Positions 31,603-40,219 are shown, counted from the stretch's first letter. The stretch: 40,219 nt of DNA from Halorubrum sp. Hd13 (GCF_002252755.1 NZ_NHOY01000124.1:1-40219), one strand, 5' to 3'. Notes: generated from the letters alone by a model not told the origin. Translations and numbers: made by a program.

Positions 31603-32091
31603 TCAGACCTCGCGCTCCCCGATGACGCGGTCCTGCAGGTAGTCGAGGTGTTTGGCGCTGTGGATCACCCGAACGTGGTCCGTCGCGGGCTTGCTCTGAC
31701 AGGTCAGTCGGATCCCGCGCTCCTCGACCTCCTCGTCGGTGATGATGAGATTCATCTCCATCTCCAGTTCGCCGTCGACGAGGATCCCGGCGCAGTTCGC
31801 ACAGGAGGCGGCGCGACAGGAGAAGGGCCACTCGAGCCCGTTGTCCTCGGCGGCGTCCAGGAGCTTCCGGTTCCTGCTCACCTCCATCGTGCCGTACTCC
31901 TCCTCGGTCAGGTCGGCGGCGGCCGCCTTCTCGAAGAGGTCGTCGTCGTCGATCCCCCAGTCGTTGGCGTCGACGACTTCGTAGTCGAGGTACTCGACGG
32001 TCGAAACCTCCGTCTCACCCCCCTCGAAGTCGGGATCCTTGGCCGCGTCGCTTCCGATCTTGACGTTCGGGAGGCTGGCGTCCTCGGACAT
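31603..32091 (-). CDS. Haloarchaeal plant-type 2Fe-2S ferredoxin
   Basis: This 162-residue ferredoxin has the halophile-type acidic insertion (DDDDLFEKAAAADLTEEEYG) followed by the cluster loop SCRAASCANCAGIL with three cysteines, the fourth being RLTCQSKP. The C-terminal HSAKHLDYLQDRVI is diagnostic. It has an N-terminal extension of about 30 residues (MSEDASLPNVKIGSD...) before TVEYLDYEVVD, where the common 129-residue form starts. ATG 32091 fits a TATA-like box 28 bases upstream. It could be an electron partner of the aldehyde oxidoreductase at 33780-35711, though the two are not in one operon. Confidence 0.92.
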   Translation of the reverse strand: MSEDASLPNVKIGSDAAKDPDFEGGETEVSTVEYLDYEVVDANDWGIDDDDLFEKAAAADLTEEEYGTMEVSRNRKLLDAAEDNGLEWPFSCRAASCANCAGILVDGELEMEMNLIITDEEVEERGIRLTCQSKPATDHVRVIHSAKHLDYLQDRVIGEREV

Positions 32092-32115
32092 ACCTCCGTG
32101 ATACCACCCCACGTA

Positions 32116-32122
32116 CCTAAAC
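32116..32122 (-). promoter_or_regulatory. TATA-like box for the ferredoxin gene
   Basis: Minus-strand GTTTAGG is centred 28 bases upstream of ATG 32091 and decides that start. Confidence 0.55.
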
Positions 32123-32202
32123 GTCACGGGGAGAACCCCCCGACACCGCGGGCGTCGCCGGCGGTCGGACCGCTCCCGTCGCGACGACTGTCCGCGCAGA
32201 AA

Positions 32203-32210
32203 CAATTACA
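32203..32210 (+). promoter_or_regulatory. TATA-like box for the DUF4242 gene
   Basis: CAATTACA is centred 28 bases upstream of ATG 32234. Confidence 0.5.
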
Positions 32211-32233
32211 ATCCCGGGGGACGCACGTCAGCA

Positions 32234-32533
32234 ATGCGCATGAGCGACACCGACGACTACCTGATACTGCGTGAACTGCCCGAGCCGATAACCCAAGAGG
32301 AGCTGGACGCGGCCGCCGAGGCGTCCGGCGAGACGCTCTCCGAGCTCCGCGAGGAGGGCGTCGACATCCAGTGGGTCGACTCCGAAGTAATGACCGACGA
32401 CGACGGCGGAATCGTCGGCACGTTCTGTCACTATCAGGCCGAGAGCGAGGACGCCGTGCGGGAGCACGCGGACCGCGCCGGCCTCCCGGCGACGAAGGTG
32501 ACCCGACGTGGCGACCCCCTCTCCGGTGAGTGA
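32234..32533 (+). CDS. DUF4242 / SCO4226-like small protein
   Basis: This 99-residue ferredoxin-like-fold protein follows the DUF4242 pattern: LILRELPEPITQEELDAAAE at the start, DIQWVDSEVM, TFCHYQAESEDAVREHA and AGLPATKVTR at the end. One characterised relative binds nickel, but most have no assigned role. ATG 32234 fits the promoter; ATG 32240 is an alternative. Confidence 0.8.
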   Translation: MRMSDTDDYLILRELPEPITQEELDAAAEASGETLSELREEGVDIQWVDSEVMTDDDGGIVGTFCHYQAESEDAVREHADRAGLPATKVTRRGDPLSGE

Positions 32534-32634
32534 ACCCGGGCGAGGCTCCCGCCGCGGACGGACGCGCGAGGACCGCACGCCCGACGGCCGACCGCGCGGC
32601 GGCCGCGCCGGAGGCGGCCCACCGTTCGGACGGC

Positions 32635-32706
32635 TGACCACGAGCGGACGACTGACCACGAGCGGATGACCGGCCACGAGCGGATGACCGTCCACGAGCG
32701 GATCGC
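32635..32706 (+). repeat. 18-bp tandem repeat, four units, spanning the DUF1611 start codon
   Basis: Units 32635-32652, 32653-32670, 32671-32688 and 32689-32706 share CCACGAGCGGATGAC-like sequence. Two of the units carry in-frame ATGs (32666 and 32684), so the array multiplies candidate start codons and adds six-residue blocks (TGHERM, TVHERI). Confidence 0.92.
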
Positions 32707-33727
32707 CGTGCTCGCCCACGATCGGTTCCCCGACGACGCGCGCGGGGCGATCGAACTCGTTCGGTACGGGCGCCCGGAGGTCGTCGCCGTGATCGACACG
32801 GCCAGGCGGTCCCCGGTCACCTCCCAGCTCGTCCGGTCGCTCCCGCGGATTCCGATCGTGCGGCGGTTCGACGACGTCGGCGAGCCGGTCGACGCGCTGT
32901 ACGTCGGCATCGATCTCGCCCGAGACGGCCGGATCGCCGACCTGTCGGAGCCGGTGCGACGGGACGTGCGCGCCGCGCTCGCAGCCGGGTGCGACGTGGT
33001 CGTCTCGCGGCCGGGATTCCCCGTCGGCGACCCCGCGTTCGAGCGGGCGACGGCCGCCGGCGGCGGGCGGGTCGTCGACGTCGGCGCCCCGCCGCCGGAC
33101 CGGTCGGGAGACGCGGGCCGCGACGCCGGGGTCGACGCGGAGGTCCTGCTCACCGTCGGGACCGACCGGTACGTCGGGACCTCCTCGACCGCGTTCGAGC
33201 TCGTGGACGCGGCCCGGGAGCGCGGTGTCGACGCGGCCCTCGTGCCGACGAGCCACGTCGGTGCCCTGCTCGACGGGCGGGGGGCGTCGATCGACCGTCT
33301 CCCAATCGGGCGGGTCCACGACGTGGTCGACGGGCTGGTCCGCGAGCGGGGCGAGCGCCGCGACCTGCTCGTGGTCGAGGGGCAAGGGGCCATCTGTCAC
33401 CCCGGGTCGTCCGGGCAGATCTGCGGGCTCCTCCACGGCGCGAGACCGGACGGGCTCGTCCTCTGCCACTCGGCCGGCCGCGAACTCATGCACGGGTACG
33501 ACGTCGACATCCCGTCGGTCGCGACACACGTCGACCTGTACGAGCGCGTCGCCGCGCCGGTGGCGGAGACGGCGGTCCTCGCGGGGGCGCTCAACACGAT
33601 GAACGTCGCGACGCCCCCGGCGGCGCGCGAGGCGGTCGCCGACTTCGCCGAGCGCCTCGGCGCGCCGGCGACCGACCCCCTCCGGTTCGACGCGGACGCG
33701 CTCCTCGACGCTGTCGGTCTCGGCTGA
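32666..33727 (+). CDS. DUF1611/DgcN-like P-loop protein with degenerate P-loop
   Basis: This 353-residue protein has the two-domain layout of DUF1611: an N-terminal Rossmann-like part (about 10-150) and a C-terminal NTPase-like part with LLTVGTDRYVGTSSTAFELV, VPTSHVGALLDG, VVEGQGAICHPG and VLCHSAGRELMHGYD. Family members such as DgcN take part in D-amino-acid metabolism with a DgcA epimerase; none is adjacent here. The P-loop lysine usually in VGKxS/T is Thr at about residue 172, so ATP binding is in doubt. The start is ATG 32666 or 32684, both inside the repeat. It converges on the aldehyde oxidoreductase. Confidence 0.8.
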   Translation: MTGHERMTVHERIAVLAHDRFPDDARGAIELVRYGRPEVVAVIDTARRSPVTSQLVRSLPRIPIVRRFDDVGEPVDALYVGIDLARDGRIADLSEPVRRDVRAALAAGCDVVVSRPGFPVGDPAFERATAAGGGRVVDVGAPPPDRSGDAGRDAGVDAEVLLTVGTDRYVGTSSTAFELVDAARERGVDAALVPTSHVGALLDGRGASIDRLPIGRVHDVVDGLVRERGERRDLLVVEGQGAICHPGSSGQICGLLHGARPDGLVLCHSAGRELMHGYDVDIPSVATHVDLYERVAAPVAETAVLAGALNTMNVATPPAAREAVADFAERLGAPATDPLRFDADALLDAVGLG

Positions 33728-33744
33728 GAGGGACGCGGTAGCCG

Positions 33745-33750
33745 AAAAAA
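33745..33750 (-). terminator. Oligo-T terminator for the aldehyde oxidoreductase gene
   Basis: Six T's on the minus strand lie 30 bases past the gene's stop at 33780, flanked by short GGC/GCC words (GTCGGC-T6-CGGC). Confidence 0.5.
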
Positions 33751-33779
33751 GCCGACGCACGACCGCGACGCGGTCGCGT

Positions 33780-35711
33780 TCAGTCGTCGGCCGGAGCCGC
33801 GGAGTCGCCGGCGGAGACGCCGGTTCCGGGGCCGACGTCGATGCCGAGTTCCTCGAGCTTCTCGTCGGGGACGACGCCGTCGACCCAGCCGCGGGTCTCG
33901 TAGTATTCCGCCTTCATCTCGTCGAGCTCGCAGAGCTCGCCCTCGCTCCCTCCCTGTCCGGGGACGGCGTCCGGGTGGCCCTCGACGAAGCGCCCGGGGA
34001 GGTCGTCGTCCTCGGCGTCGAAGCCGGCGAGGTTGTTGAAGTAGCGTTCGAGGTTGTACACCCGCTCGCCCGCCTCGAACAGCTCGTCCTCGGTGACCTC
34101 GCGGCCGGTCATGCCGCTGTACTGGAGGACGTACTCCTCGATCCCCTCGGCGAAGGCGTTGAACTTGCAGATGTCGAACGAGTCGGAGATCGCGTGCAGG
34201 TCCTGGAAGGTGGCGGTGAGCTCGCCTTTCCCCTCCCACTCGTACGGGTCGACCTTCTCCGGAATGCCGAGGATCTCGGCGGCCGGCGTGTAGGCCCGGA
34301 GGTGACAGGCGCCGCGGTTGGAGGTCGCGTACGCGATCCCCATCCCCTTCATGCAGCGCGGGTCGTACGCCGGGATCGACTGCCCCTTGACCGCCAGCGA
34401 GTTGTCGTGGGCGTCCTTCTCGTCGGCGACGCGGTCAGCCCCCTCCGCGAGGAGGTCGCCGAGGTCCGAGGAGCGGTGGCCGATCTCACCGATGAGGTCG
34501 ATCATGCGCTCGGCGTCGCCCCAGTCGATGGTCTCGACGTCGTCGAGCTTGCCCTCTTCGCTCATCTCCATCGCCATCGCCATCATGTTGCCGACCTCGA
34601 TCGTGTCGACGCCCACCTGGTTGCAGCGCTGGATCATCAGCGCGACCTCGTCGCGGTGGGTGTGTCCCGAGTTCGGGCCGAGCGCGAACGCGGACTCGTA
34701 CTCGAACGACTCCATGTGGACGTTCATGTCCTCGCCCTTGTGGTTGAGCTGGACCTCGACCTCCTTCTTGCAGGCGACCGGGCAGGAGTGACAGGTCGGG
34801 TCGTTGACGAGGATGTTCTCCTCCACGTTCTCGCCGGAGACGCGCTCGGCGTCGAGGTCGGTCCCCTCCGCGTCGCTGTACGCCTCGGTCGAGGTGTACT
34901 TCGCGTTCTTCGTGGGGAGGCCGTCCATCTCCTCGGTCGCGTTCATCAGGACGTTCGTCCCGTACACGGAGAGTCCGCCCTCATTGGGCGCGGTGACCTC
35001 CGACTCCTGAATGACGCCCATCGCCTGCTGATACCCCTCTTGGAACGTCTCGGGGTCGGCGGGTTTCGGCATGTCGGTGCCGCTCTTCACGACGACGGCC
35101 TTCACGTTCTTCGCCCCCATGACGGCGCCGGTGCCGCCGCGGCCGGACGCCCGGTCGTCCTCGTTCATCACGCAGGCGTAGCGGACGCCGTTCTCGCCGC
35201 CCGGTCCGATCGCCATCACGGAGAGGTTCTTGCCGACGGCGCCGTCGACCTCCTCGCCGATCGCGTCGATCGCGTCGTCCGTCTCCTTCCCCCAGAGGTG
35301 GGAGGCGTCGCGTACCTCGACCTCGCCGTCCTCGACGAACAGGTAGACGGGGTCGTCGCTGGCGCCGTCGAGGAGGATCCCGTCGAGCCCCGCCCACTTG
35401 AGCCGCGCGCCGGACCAGCCGCCGTGGTGCGAGTCGGTGACCGTCCCCGTCAGCGGGGACTTCGTCACGAGCGCGATCCGACCGCTCATCACGGTCTGGG
35501 TCCCGGTGAGCGGCCCAGTCATGAACGCCAGTCGGTTCTCCGGCCCCAGCGGGTCGACGTCCGGCCCGGCCTCGAAGAGATACTTCACTCCGAGCCCGCG
35601 CGCGCCGATGTACTTCTCCGCGTCCTCCTCGTCGATGCCCTCGTAGCTGACGTCGCCGTCGCCGAGGTCGACCTGTGCCACTCGGTCTCTGTAGCCGCCC
35701 ATTTCAGTCAT
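33780..35711 (-). CDS. Aldehyde:ferredoxin oxidoreductase, tungsten/molybdopterin family
   Basis: This 643-residue AOR-family enzyme oxidises aldehydes to acids with ferredoxin as acceptor. N-terminal landmarks are IGARGLGVKYLFE and MTGPLTGTQTVMSGR, then SHHGGWSGARLKWAG. The 4Fe-4S cysteines appear as C307-xx-C310-xxx-C314 (PTCHSCPVACKK) and C515 (FDICKFNAF). ASGRGGTGAVMGAKNVKA is the pterin-binding segment. ATG 35711 (MTEMGGYRD) is chosen over one four codons upstream. A TATA-like TTAATTATT lies about 40 bases upstream. No pterin-synthesis gene is adjacent. The ferredoxin at 31603-32091 is a candidate electron acceptor. Confidence 0.93.
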   Translation of the reverse strand: MTEMGGYRDRVAQVDLGDGDVSYEGIDEEDAEKYIGARGLGVKYLFEAGPDVDPLGPENRLAFMTGPLTGTQTVMSGRIALVTKSPLTGTVTDSHHGGWSGARLKWAGLDGILLDGASDDPVYLFVEDGEVEVRDASHLWGKETDDAIDAIGEEVDGAVGKNLSVMAIGPGGENGVRYACVMNEDDRASGRGGTGAVMGAKNVKAVVVKSGTDMPKPADPETFQEGYQQAMGVIQESEVTAPNEGGLSVYGTNVLMNATEEMDGLPTKNAKYTSTEAYSDAEGTDLDAERVSGENVEENILVNDPTCHSCPVACKKEVEVQLNHKGEDMNVHMESFEYESAFALGPNSGHTHRDEVALMIQRCNQVGVDTIEVGNMMAMAMEMSEEGKLDDVETIDWGDAERMIDLIGEIGHRSSDLGDLLAEGADRVADEKDAHDNSLAVKGQSIPAYDPRCMKGMGIAYATSNRGACHLRAYTPAAEILGIPEKVDPYEWEGKGELTATFQDLHAISDSFDICKFNAFAEGIEEYVLQYSGMTGREVTEDELFEAGERVYNLERYFNNLAGFDAEDDDLPGRFVEGHPDAVPGQGGSEGELCELDEMKAEYYETRGWVDGVVPDEKLEELGIDVGPGTGVSAGDSAAPADD

Positions 35712-35747
35712 GGGAGTGTCCAACGTGAGTGTTTGCGCTTCTGTGTG

Positions 35748-35757
35748 TTAATTATTG
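35748..35757 (-). promoter_or_regulatory. TATA-like element for the aldehyde oxidoreductase gene
   Basis: Minus-strand CAATAATTAA is centred about 41 bases upstream of ATG 35711, implying a leader of about 14 bases. Confidence 0.5.
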
Positions 35758-35930
35758 TCATCGCTACCCCCCATAAGGGAGGGGTTCGGCGCGTCTGACG
35801 GGCGCCTGAAGGGAGACGGGAGGACGACAGAGGGCCGACCGGAGCGCCCGCCCGGCGTGCTCGGCCGGCGTGCCCGACCGCCGTGCCCGACCGCACGCGC
35901 CGCGCGCGTCGCGATCGGTCACACGCCCTA

Positions 35931-35938
35931 CGTTTATG
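35931..35938 (+). promoter_or_regulatory. TATA-like box for the membrane/zinc protein gene
   Basis: CGTTTATG is centred 27 bases upstream of ATG 35962. Confidence 0.6.
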
Positions 35939-35961
35939 ACGGTTGACGGGTATCTCGGGGT

Positions 35962-36831
35962 ATGAGCGATCAGAGCGTCGCCGACCGACTCCGCCGGCCG
36001 GAGTACACGGGCGAGAACCGGTGTCTGCCGTGCACGGCGTTGAACGTCGCGCTCGCCGTCGTCGCCGCCGTCGCGGTCGGCGCCGGCGGTCTCGTAGCGG
36101 GGGCGTCTCGCGTCGCCGCGGTCGGCGCCGGCGGCGTCGTGTTCGCCGTCGCGCTGGCCGCGATCGCGCTGCGCGGCTACCTGATCCCCGGGACGCCGGC
36201 GATCACGCGCCGGTACTTCCCCAACCGGGTCCTCGACGCGTTCGGTAAGGGGGAGGCCGACCGTCCGGTCCTCGAGTCGGTCGACGACGAGGCGGTCGTG
36301 GCGACGTTGTCGCGGGCGGGCGTGCTGACCGAGGACGGCGACGCCCTCGGTCTCACCGACGAGTTTCGGGCGGCCGTCGGCGACGGGGTCGACTCGGGGA
36401 ACCCGGACGCGGAGGGCGTTCGCGCGGCGCTGCGTGCGGACGAGGTCGACGCGCTCGGACCGACGTCGTTCGAGGTCGACGGCGAGGGGATCGAGCGCTG
36501 GGTCTCGACGGAGGCGGTCGCCGTGGACGTGGCGCTCGCCGCCGAGCTCGACGACCGGCTCGACGGCTGGGCGGACCTCAACCGCGGCGACCGGCGCGAC
36601 GTGTTGACGGGCCTCCGACTGCGCGTCGAGCGCTGTCCCGCGTGCGACTCCCGGGCGGAGACGACGGTCGAGCGACTCGACCACTGCTGCCGTCGCCCCC
36701 ACGTCGCCGTTCAGTCGGCCTGCCGGGAGTGCGACGCCCTGCTCGGGGACCACGTGGTGCCAGCGTCGGCCGCGGACACGTGGATCGAGCGCGTGGACGG
36801 CGCCGAGCCGCCGCGAGCTTCGACGCGGTGA
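35962..36831 (+). CDS. Haloarchaeal membrane protein with C-terminal zinc ribbon; 3' end lies at a deletion junction
   Basis: This 289-residue protein starts with RCLPCTALN (CxxC), then two membrane helices (about 28-50 and 52-70, separated by a short turn at AGASRVAAVG), a soluble middle domain (about 90-220), and a cysteine cluster (RCPACDS, then DHCCRRPH, then SACRECDALLGDH) forming a zinc ribbon near the end. Function unknown. Its last codons (ASTR and TGA) lie in DNA that, in another frame, encodes the truncated methyltransferase that follows. The natural C-terminus may therefore have been slightly altered by the rearrangement. Confidence 0.82.
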   Translation: MSDQSVADRLRRPEYTGENRCLPCTALNVALAVVAAVAVGAGGLVAGASRVAAVGAGGVVFAVALAAIALRGYLIPGTPAITRRYFPNRVLDAFGKGEADRPVLESVDDEAVVATLSRAGVLTEDGDALGLTDEFRAAVGDGVDSGNPDAEGVRAALRADEVDALGPTSFEVDGEGIERWVSTEAVAVDVALAAELDDRLDGWADLNRGDRRDVLTGLRLRVERCPACDSRAETTVERLDHCCRRPHVAVQSACRECDALLGDHVVPASAADTWIERVDGAEPPRASTR

Positions 36832-37265
36832 GCTGTCGCATCGCGGCCCACCACTCCCCGGCGCCGACCGCGTTCGTCGACGAGGTCGCGCGTGTCCTCG
36901 AACCGGGCGTGACCCTCGCCTTCGAGGACAACGTCTCCCCCGCGGACGACGACCTCGACGCCTTCCTCAACGACGTGGAGCGGCTCCGCGACCCGACGCA
37001 CGTCCGGTCACACGCCGTCGCCGACTGGATCGAGTGGCTCGAGGGCGCCGGGTTCACCGTCGAGACCGCGAGCGTCGCGAGCAAGCGCATCGCGTTCGGC
37101 GAGTGGGTCGCGAACGTCGACGCGTCGGCCGAGCGCCGCGAGCGGATCGCCGCCGCGTTCGAGGCGGCGCCGCCCGGCGCCGCGGAGCGGTTCGAGTTCG
37201 CCCGCGAGGGCGGGCGGATCGAGTCGTTCGCCAATCTCAAATTGCTCGTCAAAGCGACCCGATGA
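36816..37265 (+). pseudogene. 5'-truncated SAM methyltransferase remnant
   Basis: From 36816 the frame reads SFDAVSCRIAAHHSPAPTAF, then DEVARVLEPGVTLAFEDNVS and on to FANLKLLVKATR, the complete C-terminal half of a ubiE-like methyltransferase (motif-I and SAM-binding half missing). Upstream the frame continues only as arginine-rich antisense-like sequence inside the preceding gene, with no plausible start. The join is abrupt, so a deletion removed roughly the first 80 codons and fused the remnant to the neighbouring gene's 3' end. It is not expected to be an active enzyme. Confidence 0.8.
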
Positions 37266-37290
37266 CTCGCGCGGCGAGACCCGAGCGTCC

Positions 37291-39447
37291 TCAGTCGACG
37301 TCGGCCGGCTCGTCGATCTCGGCGGGGTCGTCGACCGTCGACCCCTCGGCCGGGTGGAAACACGCCGCGGAGTGGTCGGCGTCGGTCCAGGCGTCGAGTT
37401 CGGGCTCCGACTCCCGGCAGCGCTCGGTCGCCTTCGGACAGCGGGGTGCGAACCGACACCCCCCCGGCGACCCCTCCGGATCGGCGGGCTCGCCACGGAG
37501 GGTGACCCGGTCGCGGCCCCCGCGCGGGTCCGTCTCCGGGACGGCCGCGAGCAACGCCTCCGTGTACGGGTGTCGCGGGTCGCTCACGACCCGCTCCGTC
37601 GGCCCGGTCTCCACGAATCGACCGAGGTACATGATCGAGAGCCGGTCGGCGATCCGCGTGAGGCTCGCGAGGTCGTGCGAGATGTACAGCACGCCGATCC
37701 CCTCGGTGTTGGCCAGCGAGCGGAGGAGGTTGAGCACCTCCGCCTGGAGCGAGACGTCGAGCATCGACGCCGGCTCGTCGCAGATGAGGAACTCGGGGTC
37801 GATGACGAGCGCCCGGGCGATGGCGACCCGCTGGCGCTGGCCGCCCGAGAGCTCGTTCGGGTACTTGTCCAGGTAGCGCTCGGCGGGGGCCATCCCGACC
37901 CGTTCGAGCGTCTCCCGGACTGCCGCGTCGCGCTCGTCGAGCCGGTAGCCGTGGATCGTGAGCGGCTCTTTCACCAGCGTCTCGACCGTCAGCCGCGGGT
38001 TCAGCGACTCGTAGGGGTTCTGGAAGACGATCTGGAGCTTCTGTCTGAACGACCGGAGGTTCCCGTCCCGGTAGTGCTCGTGCGACTGGCCGTCGAAGGT
38101 GAACCCGCCGTCGGTCGGCTCCTCGAGCAGCGCGAGCGTCTGTCCGAGCGTGGACTTCCCGCAGCCGGACTCGCCGACGACGCCCCGTATCTCGCCCCGC
38201 GAGACCGACAGGGAGACCCCGTCGACGGCGCGGATGTGCGAGCCGCCGCCGAACACCTCTCGGAGGAGCTCGCCGCGGCGCGCGTACCAGCGACTGAGGC
38301 TGTTCGTGAACCCGGTCACCGTCGGCGAGACGCCGTCGACGGGGAGCCGGCCGAAGAGCGACTCCGAGCTCTCGTACCACTTGCGTAAGCCGTCGACTTC
38401 GAGGACGACGTCGTCGGCGTCGGGACGCGACCCCTCCGCGGCACCGCCCCACGTCGTCGCTGAGTCGGCCTCTCGGCGCATCTGAGCCGCTCGCTCCGCG
38501 TTGTGACACGCGACGCGCTGGTCGCGGTACGGGAGGTCCCGGAGGTCGGGCGTCGTCGTCGCGCACTCCTCGGTCGCGAACGGGCACCGGGGCTCGAAGA
38601 CGCAGCCCGTCGGCTTCTCGTCCAGTTGCGGCGGTGTCCCCGGGACCGAAACCAGCCCGTCGGCGTCGCCGTCCAGCGCGGGGAAGGCGTTCTTCAGCCC
38701 CATCGTGTAGGGGTTCGCCGGGTTGAGGAGGAGGTTCTCGACGCGGCCCTGCTCCATCACCGTCCCGCCGTACAGCACCGACATCTCGTCGCAGGTCTCC
38801 GCGATGACGCTCAGGTCGTGGGTGATCAACAGCAGAGAGCTGTCGGTCTCCGCTTGGATCTGGAGGATGTTGTCGATGATCCGGTCTTGGACGATCACGT
38901 CCAAGCCGGTCGTGGGCTCGTCCGCGACGACGAGCTTCGGCTCCAGCGCGAGCGCCATCGCGATGACGACACGCTGGCGCATCCCGTCAGAGAACTGGTG
39001 CGGGTAGTCGCCGACGCGGTCGGGGTCGAGTCCGACCGTCTCGAACAGCTCGTGCGCGCGACGCCGAGCCCGCCGCTCGGAGACCTCCCGATGCGTCTGG
39101 ATCGCCTGCCGGATCTGCGCGCCGACCGACATCACCGGGTCGAGGGCGTCGATCGCCGTCTGGGGGATGAACGCGATCTCCTCCCAGAGGAGGTCCTGCC
39201 GCTCCGACGGCGCCAGCGACCGCAGATCCCGTCCCTCGAATTCGATCTCGCCGGACTCGATCTCCGCGTGGTCGGGGAGCAGACCGAGGATGGCCTTCGC
39301 GGTGGTCGACTTCCCGGACGCCGACTCGCCGGACAGCGCGTAGTTGACCCCGTCGTCGATGGCGAACGACACGCCGTTCACGCTGTGGAGCGGTCCGTCC
39401 CGCGCGTCGTATCGTACCGTCAGGTCGTCGACGGAGAGGAGCGTCAC
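37291..39447 (-). CDS. Dipeptide/oligopeptide ABC transporter, fused double ATPase (OppD-OppF type)
   Basis: This 718-residue fusion energises a peptide- or nickel-type importer. The first ATPase has Walker [15 protein letters not shown], signature [15 protein letters not shown] and Walker [13 protein letters not shown]. It is followed by an OppD-like cysteine region ([14 protein letters not shown]). The second has [27 protein letters not shown] and [12 protein letters not shown], and ends with the OppF-type [14 protein letters not shown] region. GTG 39447 is the likely start; a short upstream frame ends by GTGA overlap there. The permeases and binding protein normally encoded in the operon are not upstream, where an IS lies instead. 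Confidence 0.88.
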   Translation of the reverse strand: MTLLSVDDLTVRYDARDGPLHSVNGVSFAIDDGVNYALSGESASGKSTTAKAILGLLPDHAEIESGEIEFEGRDLRSLAPSERQDLLWEEIAFIPQTAIDALDPVMSVGAQIRQAIQTHREVSERRARRRAHELFETVGLDPDRVGDYPHQFSDGMRQRVVIAMALALEPKLVVADEPTTGLDVIVQDRIIDNILQIQAETDSSLLLITHDLSVIAETCDEMSVLYGGTVMEQGRVENLLLNPANPYTMGLKNAFPALDGDADGLVSVPGTPPQLDEKPTGCVFEPRCPFATEECATTTPDLRDLPYRDQRVACHNAERAAQMRREADSATTWGGAAEGSRPDADDVVLEVDGLRKWYESSESLFGRLPVDGVSPTVTGFTNSLSRWYARRGELLREVFGGGSHIRAVDGVSLSVSRGEIRGVVGESGCGKSTLGQTLALLEEPTDGGFTFDGQSHEHYRDGNLRSFRQKLQIVFQNPYESLNPRLTVETLVKEPLTIHGYRLDERDAAVRETLERVGMAPAERYLDKYPNELSGGQRQRVAIARALVIDPEFLICDEPASMLDVSLQAEVLNLLRSLANTEGIGVLYISHDLASLTRIADRLSIMYLGRFVETGPTERVVSDPRHPYTEALLAAVPETDPRGGRDRVTLRGEPADPEGSPGGCRFAPRCPKATERCRESEPELDAWTDADHSAACFHPAEGSTVDDPAEIDEPADVD

Positions 39448-39599
39448 GCGGACACCACCCCGTTCAGTGCGACCGCGGGCGCGCTCGGACGACCGCCGCC
39501 GCGCGCCGGATCCGGCCCCCGCTGCGTACCCCGAACCATCACGAATGATAGTAGGATTCAGTACCGTTATGAACGCTTGGGTCGAACCGGCCTTCGTGT

Positions 39600-40219
39600 T
39601 CAGATAAGCTGATTCCATGCGAAAGCGAACGATCTGAGCCACTCGTCAGCAGTTTCTGCTTCAGCGTTGCTGAAACAGTTTGAAAATCTGTCAGTTCTGC
39701 GTTTTACCTCACGAAAGACACGTTCGACGCTATTCCGATTTCCATGTCGTTCGTCTCTGAAATCAAGGCCATGTTTTTCACGTGCTCGGTGAAGTGGAAC
39801 CGCTCCATCAACGAGAAAGATCGCGTTATCTACATCGAATTTTTGCGAAGCTCCGCGAAGAACTGATCTGCGATCGCGTTTGTTCGTGTCGGTTCAAGCT
39901 TTGGGTGGAGCAAATCGTTTGAATCGGGATCGACAGCAGCGTACAGCCAGTATTGTTCATCGTCAAGCTGAATCACAGTTTCGTCAACTGCAACGTGATT
40001 CGGGTTTCGACCAGATTCCGGCTGTAAGTCGGCCTTGTGAACCCAGTTATGGACGGTGGATCGAACCATTTCAACACCGAATATCTCAAGAAACGAAACA
40101 GTATTCGAAAGCGATAGTCCAGCAAGGTGGAGCTGAATACTGAGCTTCATCAACAGCCGCGGTGTTGCTTCTCGCTCCACAAGCTCTAAGTTGATCTCGT
40201 CTGCTTTGTTGAATCCGAT
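39600..40219 (-). pseudogene. Haloarchaeal IS6-like transposase, frameshifted, running off the window
   Basis: The minus-strand frame from the right edge reads ADEINLELVEREATPRLLMK, LHLAGLSLSNTVSFLEIFGV, ARSTVHNWVH-like STVHNWVHKADLQ and VAVDETVIQLDDEQYWLYAA, with the first catalytic Asp. Near 39828 it hits a stop (KNSM, TAG). A one-base frame change restores VDNAIFLVDGAVPLHRA, then ERHGNRNSVERVFREVKRRT with the catalytic Glu, to FAWNQLI and TGA at 39600. One base was therefore lost and the gene is probably inactive. The element's left end lies near 39575-39600, but I could not fix its inverted repeat. Confidence 0.82.

Noticed and set aside
39448-39642. N-terminal extension of the double ABC ATPase
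   Set aside because: It reads antisense through IS sequence (MAQIVRFRMESAYLN); the ATPase fold starts at [10 protein letters not shown] after GTG 39447.

Overview
The window is high-GC DNA from a halophilic archaeon. The proteins are strongly acidic. Many genes have a TATA-like box about 27-30 bases upstream of an ATG with almost no leader. Family content also fits: haloarchaeal 2Fe-2S ferredoxin, amphi-Trp protein, a Cdc48-type AAA ATPase, small CPxCG zinc-ribbon proteins and haloarchaeal IS elements. A Halorubrum-like genus is a guess from overall feel only.

Layout. 1-9734 is housekeeping sequence: end of an SDR oxidoreductase, an MFS transporter, a methyltransferase, a CBS-less IMPDH/GMPR-type enzyme, a PLP aminotransferase, threonyl-tRNA synthetase, divergent cysteine synthase, a CoA-binding protein and a RecA-fold ATPase. 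tRNA-Arg(UCG) follows at 9735-9809. Its 3' end is repeated exactly (15 bp) at 13544, so 9797-13558 looks like a small tRNA-targeted island. The island holds one tight minus-strand operon: regulator, CxxCC microprotein, OsmC, ArsM-like methyltransferase, four-helix membrane protein and a small membrane protein. It has no visible integrase. 13559-16304 is mostly non-coding accessory sequence with an IS5-type element and a few small genes.

16305-25548 carries a CaCA cation exchanger, then a solute-import locus. In that locus a cytoplasmic DNA-binding domain is fused to a substrate-binding fold and is followed by an ABC ATPase and permease. A second permease and a Tat lipoprotein binding protein face it on the other strand. 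A Cdc48-like ATPase and a zinc-ribbon protein follow. 25549-26371 is AT-rich and repeat-rich. 26372-29005 is a two-gene operon: an unknown helical protein and a PQQ-type dehydrogenase with no signal peptide and a lanthanide-type Asp pair. 29090-35711 holds small regulators, ferredoxin, DUF4242, DUF1611 and aldehyde:ferredoxin oxidoreductase. The right end has a membrane/zinc protein running into a truncated methyltransferase, a fused dipeptide-type ABC ATPase without its usual partners, and a frameshifted IS transposase at the edge.

A recurring pattern is short tandem duplication (20-50 bp) across gene 3' ends, copying the stop codon, at five genes. Related arrays lie at starts and promoters. 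The best candidates for an undescribed system are the tRNA-Arg island operon, the regulator/binding-protein fusion locus, and the PQQ enzyme with its unknown partner.
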